Shown here in pieces: positions 60,601-64,000 of a stretch of DNA of 64,000 nucleotides. The first letter of the stretch is position 1. Each line of letters starts with the position of its first letter. The DNA is from Escallonia rubra (taxonomy: Eukaryota; Streptophyta; Magnoliopsida; Escalloniales; Escalloniaceae). Location of the stretch: the NCBI GenBank assembly GCA_033065855.1, contig JAVXUO010002884.1, positions 620,001-684,000 on the forward strand, given 5' to 3'. The translations under genes and the position numbers were made by a program. Below the pieces are notes generated by a model, which saw only the letters and a program-made list of their open reading frames with translations, did not search any database and was not told the origin of the DNA.

Positions 60601-63033
60601 GGATAGTGGAAAAGGCACTCTTCTGCACTTATGTGATGACGTGATTCAACAGGAAGTAAGTTGTGATCTAGGAATGTCTTTATCATATATGGGTTTTTTG
60701 GGTCGAACCTGTATATGAACCTTATGATTTTACGGTGTTTGTATTTTTTATCCCACCCCAAAAGCAATATCTGAACCTGTACTTGTCTACACCATCCATT
60801 CCGAAACCCTTTGGCAACCCTGGTACCTGTGGCCCAAACTTGCCCTAAATGATGTCCCATAGTACTAAGCCCCGTGTAAGGTACTCTCACGCTTAGTTGC
60901 AGGATTCTTCAACTTAGTTACACTCCCACCCCAGAGGCCCGCTTCAAAATCTTGCACCCGCTCACCTTCCCACCCCAGAACCCAATATTCTAGTGACGCT
61001 CTCAGTCCATAACCTCGCACCTGCTCTCACCCGTGCTCTGTGCAACTAAGCTCTCACGGTCTCACCATGCGCCAAGTCTGACTTGCCAATGCTAACAGCT
61101 CTATATTTGCAGGTGCAGCACCCATAAAACCCCATATCAATCAAACTAGGGTCGTCTACAAACAAAAAATATGTAAATCTAATCGATACAAATAATAAAA
61201 GGTAGATGAGAAGGATAATGAGCTTACCATGAAAATGGAGACCGAGACAAAAGGAGCTATAGAAAAGGAGTAAAAATATTGACGATTGGATATTTGGGTG
61301 GAGTGATTGGAATAATGGGGATGATGAAGAAATTTTAATTGTAGTGGCGTCAAGCGGTTATGTATTAAACGTTGAGAAATTTTCAACAATGACCTTAATT
61401 AATTTTTCTTTTAGTTGGAAGTTCAAAAAAAGGCTTCACTATCAGGGTGCTCTCCCTAAAAAACTGTATAGATAACTGGCTTTTGCCATTGGATCAAGAC
61501 AGCAGCACCTTTCACGAAGCCTCAATGCTGAGTTTGATGACTACACAGACAACCTCGCTTCAAAGGGCAGTGAAGATCACAACTCCTACCACTTGAACAT
61601 TGCAAGACCCCCTGCCCCAGGCAATGCCTATAAAGCTGCAGCGACTAAATTATGTTGAAAAATTCCACGTATAAGTTCCCGGACTAGAGACCTTGTCGAA
61701 GAGCAAAGAGAACCCTTTCGACCCATGAGCACACAAGAATGTCAATGGACCCATAGACCAACCTAGAAGAGAGAGGGATGGGAGAAGTTATAGATCCAAA
61801 AGAAACCCCTAATACCTATGCATTGCTCCTCAAAGAACCTGTTTTATTTTGCTTGGAGGTGTGGGTGGGTGGGGGGTGGGGTTGTTGGCTTTGGGTTAAG
61901 GCAAATGGATGTAGTCTGGAACTCAATACGCGTTTTGAGTTTGTTCAGAACACCTAAGATCTAAGGGTTGTGATTAGCAATAGATGAAGTTCTAATCTAT
62001 TTTCTTCGTCACTCTATTCACTATACGTGTGTCACCGGATTAATGTCTACAAGGCTCTGGCTTCTTCCCAAAGGATCATTTACATTTGGCTTGCTATTCA
62101 ACCAAGCGTCTCTCAATCTTGTCCAGGTAAAGGAGGTGGTCATCTTGTTCTTCATTTTGATGGAACAAGGCAAAGCAACTTTACAGGTAGCTTTTTCATC
62201 TCTTCGTGCTTACTCCTCCACATTTTTGCATGTATTTAAACGCAATTCAGAAATACTGATGTATGATTTTTCATGATGCGAAATAGGATCTTGACCTGCA
62301 GTGTGAGGAACTGATTAAAGAAGAGTTTGGTGAGAGCTGCAACTTTGATGTGGATGATGCGGTCCAAAAGTTAGAAAAGTTGGGCATTGTTGCTAGGGTG
62401 AGATTTTCTCTCTCGCACAACACTCCTGACGAAATTTTAATTGCTTCCTCTTTTGGCTTGAAAATGCAAGCATCATTACTCCTTAGCTTTCTCTCAGATA
62501 AAAAGACCAGTTATATGCAGCGACTTCTTGTCTGTAAATGTGTTAAAAACGAATTAGGGTACATTATATTTTCTATATATACATTGTTAGAGGCAGAAAG
62601 GTGCTTGAGTAAAGTCATTGATGGAGTCTTGAGTCTGAGCAAAATTCTCGGGAGGGAAATGGAAGTACTGCCTAAGCAAAATTTTCTGTTAAAGTTGATG
62701 AGTGGTAGCGCTCCTACATATTATCAGGATAGGGAATGAATTTGTATGGACGGCGCCCATCATATAGCCGCCGGTCATTAGACGCTGGATAAAAACCTTT
62801 TAGATAGAAACATTTGCCTTTGCCTGATTTTCTAGACAGGTGATGATATTATGTCATTACATAATGATAAAGATTCATTATCAGGTCTCTGACAATTTGA
62901 CTTGTGTGGTTTTTGAATTTAGGACACAATTGGAAGGTATTACTGCGTAGGTCTCAAGCGTGCTAATGAGATCATAGGCACTACCACAGAAGAGCTTGTA
63001 CTCAAGGCAAAACAGGGTGCTGTTACCTCTTGA
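47353..63033 (+). CDS. DUF3754 two-helix membrane protein (plant 'aminopeptidase'-labelled family)
   Basis: Fifteen exons: 47353-47455, 53610-53704, 53797-53910, 55064-55168, 55303-55374, 55907-56019, 56238-56369, 59155-59223, 59438-59522, 59688-59759, 59858-59958, 60538-60655, 62127-62186, 62287-62397 and 62923-63033. They encode 486 aa and all phases close. Landmarks are [20 protein letters not shown] near the start, [52 protein letters not shown], two membrane helices (about 308-330 and 334-356) and a C-terminal segment [20 protein letters not shown] recognise the DUF3754 family; its biochemical function is not established and no peptidase motif is visible. The basic stretch [16 protein letters not shown] lies before the helices. 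Intron 1 carries a complete gypsy element in antisense, and intron 7 carries a LINE. Confidence 0.9.
47853..47857. repeat. Left target-site duplication of the gypsy element
   Basis: GGTTT directly precedes the left LTR and is repeated perfectly at 53566-53570 after the right LTR. A 5-bp duplication is the size made by Ty3/gypsy integrases. Confidence 0.95.
47858..48374 (-). repeat. 3' LTR of the chromovirus
   Basis: Left direct repeat of the element, which is the downstream LTR because the element reads on the minus strand. It also supplies the last 36 or so codons and TGA of the gag-pol frame. Confidence 0.95.
48266..52993 (-). CDS. Gag-pol polyprotein of the chromovirus
   Basis: One frame of 1575 codons from the ATG at 52993; the frame is also open upstream to the primer-binding site but only with non-ATG starts. 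Domains in order: gag with a coiled-coil start, a retroviral-type zinc knuckle of the form CX2C...HXC near 350, protease active site DTGS near 441, and reverse transcriptase with [10 protein letters not shown] and FDD near 778. RNase H follows ([22 protein letters not shown]), then integrase with an HHCC finger and a DDE core (SMDFIEG near 1186, [15 protein letters not shown]). A chromodomain comes last (about 1478-1530, [18 protein letters not shown]). No stop or frameshift was seen, so it is likely competent. The frame crosses the polypurine tract and ends inside the 3' LTR. Chromodomains are known to steer integrase to H3K9-methylated chromatin. Confidence 0.96.
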   Translation of the reverse strand: MGYGNRNKQQLDEHVSLMEAQFADRFGSLDDQLTELRQNVEELPALKLSVDQLNEELPAMRQALSELQGLMQQLIYSKGNEGAEGSHSKTRGNKSWETNQRDFLPYNNGNVFPKLPKLEFPKFYGGDSYGWVRKAERYFEFHPMDEMLKVNFASVHFEGQAEHWFGTYTKAKGKVSWTEFVRDLNSRFAQLFKESIIGEFHKLRQLGSVEQYYNEFETLRSVLVNEGCKFEEVYFVQSFISGLKDELRLEVEKFEVHNLSRAIYLARKQEATITNSWYQSRTTPKFQSTYSPMISAKPNMSNTVAKPRNPAITLNPQPLQAQPNNQNKALLPTPNVPQQRLTRAYFDDRRKRGLCYWCEETFSPAHVCKNKQVSMLVVDEGEEEDPPPIYDEEVHPQPHATEDNEHPEKMEITVNALTGNQTQSTFKLWGQHGNKKFSLLVDTGSTHNFMDPATAERLGCLVTPTAPMTVMVADGNKVCSDSACSEFSWTMQNQQFKANLFMIPLGGCDCVLGLQWLKDLGRVAFDFQNMTMTIWMGDKEITLYGGEIQAEIKLMSAQSMYKYLTKNQGALFGQVYTITTLPNPHTHEPQLTALLHQFADVFQEPKGLPPTRPQDHQIPLIPNAQPINIRPYRVPYTQKTEIENIVHEMIESGIVQPSTSPFGSPVLLVKKKDRSWRMCVDYRGLNKLTVKNRFPIPVVDDLLDELHGAKVFTKLDLRSGYHQIRVLPADIHKTAFSTHFGHFEFKVMPFGLTNAPATFQSLMNSIFEPFLRRFVLVFFDDILVYSKSYADHLQHLTIVLQTLRDHTLYVKESKCTFASSEVEYLGHIVTGQGVTADPAKIQAMVQWPLPKTLKQLRGFLGLTGYYRKFIALYGIKSKPLTKLLQKNNFKWHPEATKAFEVLKNAMTQTPVLALPNWTLPFTVEVDASDMGMGAVLMQQGQPLAYFSKAFGPKALALSTYEKELMALVQAIIHWHSYLSCSHFIIKTDHCSLKYLLGQRVTSLLQQKCLSKLLGFDFEIQYKAGRENGAADALSRLATSEDQEGSCSAISVVTPLWIQEIQDSYEGDDYVQQQIQQLVLDPYATSEYWYEQGTLKFKGKLFVGEQGNLRQQILQTLHSSSIGGHSGENATFKRVAAMFFWPNLQQNVKRFVQQCDICQRSKSEHVAYPGLLQPLAIPQQLWSSISMDFIEGLPKSQNKEVIMVVVDRLSKVAHFLSLSHPYTAQEVAQAYFDQVFKLHGTPDSIISDRGNVFLSHFWQKLFSLIGTNLHLSTSYHPQTDGQTERVNQCLETYLRCFCGDRPQTWSKWLTMAEYWYNTTFHSSLKVTPFEALYGYAPRVLNLGSPETTHVAAVDAYMVERTKVLNHLKDNLTTAQARMKQNADKHRSEREFNVGDRVYLRLQPYRQTSLAIRRNLKLSPKYFGPYQVLARVGPVAYKLDLPQGTGIHPVFHVSLLKPAIGQHTTITPMLPPVNEGGQILLEPVQVLDRRMIKRGGQAVPQALIGWTNLPENEATWEDWATVQKKFSAFATREDGKFKGEGNVMNDTPRDTAAPAVSNQQHRPLKIRIKMPPSVGRK
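48375..48388 (-). other. Polypurine tract of the chromovirus
   Basis: On the minus strand AAAGGGGAAGGGAA ends immediately before the LTR's TGTCATG. This is the plus-strand DNA primer site and sets the 3' LTR edge. It lies within the coding frame. Confidence 0.9.
53033..53047 (-). other. Primer-binding site resembling initiator tRNA-Met
   Basis: One or two bases inside the 5' LTR the minus strand reads TTTGGTATCCAGAGCAAG. This matches the complement of the plant initiator tRNA-Met 3' end (TGGTATCAGAGC) apart from one extra C. Confidence 0.75.
53049..53565 (-). repeat. 5' LTR of the chromovirus
   Basis: Right direct repeat, upstream in element sense and therefore carrying its promoter. Same length as the 3' LTR, with no difference noticed. 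Confidence 0.95.
53566..53570. repeat. Right target-site duplication of the gypsy element
   Basis: GGTTT, a perfect copy of 47853-47857. Confidence 0.95.
54187..54485. repeat. Diverged direct repeats in DUF3754 intron 3
   Basis: A motif of about 55 bp (TTACCATCYNCTCTAAAAGCTTAA..., then GGGCCGACAATGTATA or its variant) occurs at about 54189 and again at about 54425. The sequence between contains TTGCATGTGGAGACATGAACC. It looks like fragments of an old dispersed repeat. The family was not identified. Confidence 0.4.
55187..55212 (+). repeat. Hexanucleotide microsatellite (AAATCC)n
   Basis: Four consecutive CAAATC/AAATCC units in DUF3754 intron 4. Confidence 0.85.
57584..57668 (+). repeat. Compound microsatellite A(n)-TA(n)-GA(n)
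   Basis: A run of about 17 A is followed by about 14 TA repeats and about 14 GA repeats in DUF3754 intron 7. It is likely length-polymorphic. Confidence 0.95.
57735..58945 (+). mobile_element. Truncated RTE-type LINE in DUF3754 intron 7
   Basis: Stop-riddled frames on the plus strand follow RTE order. Endonuclease pieces come first (DFSQWLLR region, then ECLATRHR and [10 protein letters not shown], 57800-58060). The linker WWWNDEVQ follows, then the RT start ([13 protein letters not shown], 58570-58600; VKKALKNMN and [15 protein letters not shown], 58690-58790). It then jumps to an RTE-like 3' tail (TCATGTAGCCCCCACAACTAGTTTGGGACAAAGC) ending in a TGATGATG repeat near 58930. Most of the RT is deleted. 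It lies in the gene's sense orientation. Confidence 0.75.
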
Positions 63034-64000
63034 TGTTGCCTCTAGAAGAAGGTAACCTCTGCTTGTCTTGAAGCAGTTTAATATGACGCCCATGCTTTGA
63101 TAGTTGGGAAATATGTAATAAATCTGAGGCAATGATTCTGCTTTCAGGCACTGTCGACGCAAACATGTCAAGGTGGGGAAGTTGTCCTTTCTCTTTTTCC
63201 GCCTTTTCTATATCTTTTTAACCTCCCCTTTGTTATTTTACGTAATTTTGTGTTGATTTCTTCTTCATATTCCTTTTATTGTAATTTAAGTCCTGTTCTA
63301 CTTTGTGTACATTTGATTGACATCTTATGTTGTACATCTGTTTGCATTAGATGTGATGGAGGTTATCCGACTGCTTTGTTGTATTAACAAATTTGGAACT
63401 CAAAGTGGAGTTTGGAGGTAGGAGTGAAGTTCAGATCATTTGTAATGGGGCTGGGGGGCACAAGATATTATTGAACCCTAAATTTGTCATTGCCGATGAG
63501 AGTAATTGTTTTTGATCTTAGTGGTAGAGCTAAGAGTAAGAGACGATTTGTGGAATTTCAGATCTGGCAGGGGCGGGGCTTAAGAAATGGTATTGGCCAT
63601 TAAGATTCCATTTCAGTTCCAAAATGGACCGTCGAAACAAAAAAATTGTGTGCTCAATTTGAAATGGCTCTCACCAATTCGCCGTGGCCGCCGGTGGATG
63701 GTTTTTGTACCCAAGTGGGGCATCATGTCTCTCCTATAACTAGTGTCATATAAAGAGTCAGTTTGGAGAGTGAGTTTGATTCGGAGTACGTGCTCTCCAT
63801 TTCTTTATATTGCATATGGCTGTAGCAAAGTTGACAAAATGGCCTCTTTTTTAGTAATTAATAACTTCTAGCCAAAATTTTAGTGAAAAGTTCCATCAAA
63901 ATTTGTGCTCTGGGTTCTGCTTCCTTTTGAACCATAACTACGTATATGATGCACCTAGTCCCGTCTGGATTCGAGGTCCTGATATACTTGTTACCACAAC
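63034..64000. other. DUF3754 gene 3' UTR and downstream spacer
   Basis: T-rich 3' UTR-like DNA to about 63350, then spacer. No coding frame, RNA gene or transposon was recognised. Confidence 0.5.

Noticed and set aside
1..64000. tRNA, rRNA, CRISPR or bacterial-type operons
   Set aside because: No cloverleaf-like tRNA gene, rRNA stretch or regularly spaced array was seen. The tandem array at 32160-32925 is an LTR-type repeat, not a CRISPR.

Overview
This window is nuclear DNA from a flowering plant. The genes are split by many short GT-AG (and a few GC-AG) introns, intergenic DNA is AT-rich, and plant-type transposable elements (chromovirus, LINEs, Au-like SINEs, MITEs) fill introns and spacers. 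A chloroplast-targeted b6f assembly factor and the SUVH4-type methyltransferase also fit a land plant. The species cannot be read from the sequence. Large introns and the order of three genes suggest a dicot or other non-grass angiosperm, which is inference.

Six protein genes could be reconstructed exon by exon, each with every splice phase closing. From left to right: (1) SUVH4/KRYPTONITE H3K9 methyltransferase, minus, 975-16173, 15 exons, 683 aa. (2) NAA30, catalytic subunit of NatC, minus, 18537-21316, 4 exons, 207 aa. (3) Mitochondrial Rieske iron-sulfur protein of complex III, plus, 22847-28472, 2 exons, 272 aa. (4) CCB1, cytochrome b6f haem c(i) assembly factor, minus, 29156-30706, 4 exons, 268 aa. 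(5) A DEUBAD-domain protein related to NFRKB of the INO80 complex, plus, 39494-44801, 11 exons, 893 aa. (6) A DUF3754 two-helix membrane protein, plus, 47353-63033, 15 exons, 486 aa. A doubtful 3' fragment of a further minus-strand gene lies at 20-445.

The accessory DNA is mostly transposons. A complete, very young Ty3/gypsy chromovirus (47858-53565) sits antisense in intron 1 of the DUF3754 gene. It has 517-bp LTRs that read as identical, a perfect 5-bp target duplication and one intact gag-pol reading frame. Older material includes LINE remnants in introns of SUVH4, of the DUF3754 gene and in the leader region of the DEUBAD gene. There are also two Au-like SINEs, two related MITEs in opposite orientation on either side of NAA30, a hAT-type MITE, and an LTR-like promoter region with a 169-bp tandem array at about 31440-33610.

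The genes do not form a pathway or operon. SUVH4, the NFRKB-like gene and the DUF3754 gene appear to match neighbouring Arabidopsis chromosome 5 loci (At5g13960, At5g13950, At5g13940, recalled from memory), so the window is probably a conserved microsyntenic block opened up by transposons. I found no tRNA, rRNA, CRISPR or prokaryotic feature, and nothing I can defend as an undescribed biological system. The best leads are the young chromovirus with its frame running into the LTR, three GC-AG introns, a tandem copy of the last exon in the DEUBAD gene, and the transposon load in SUVH4.
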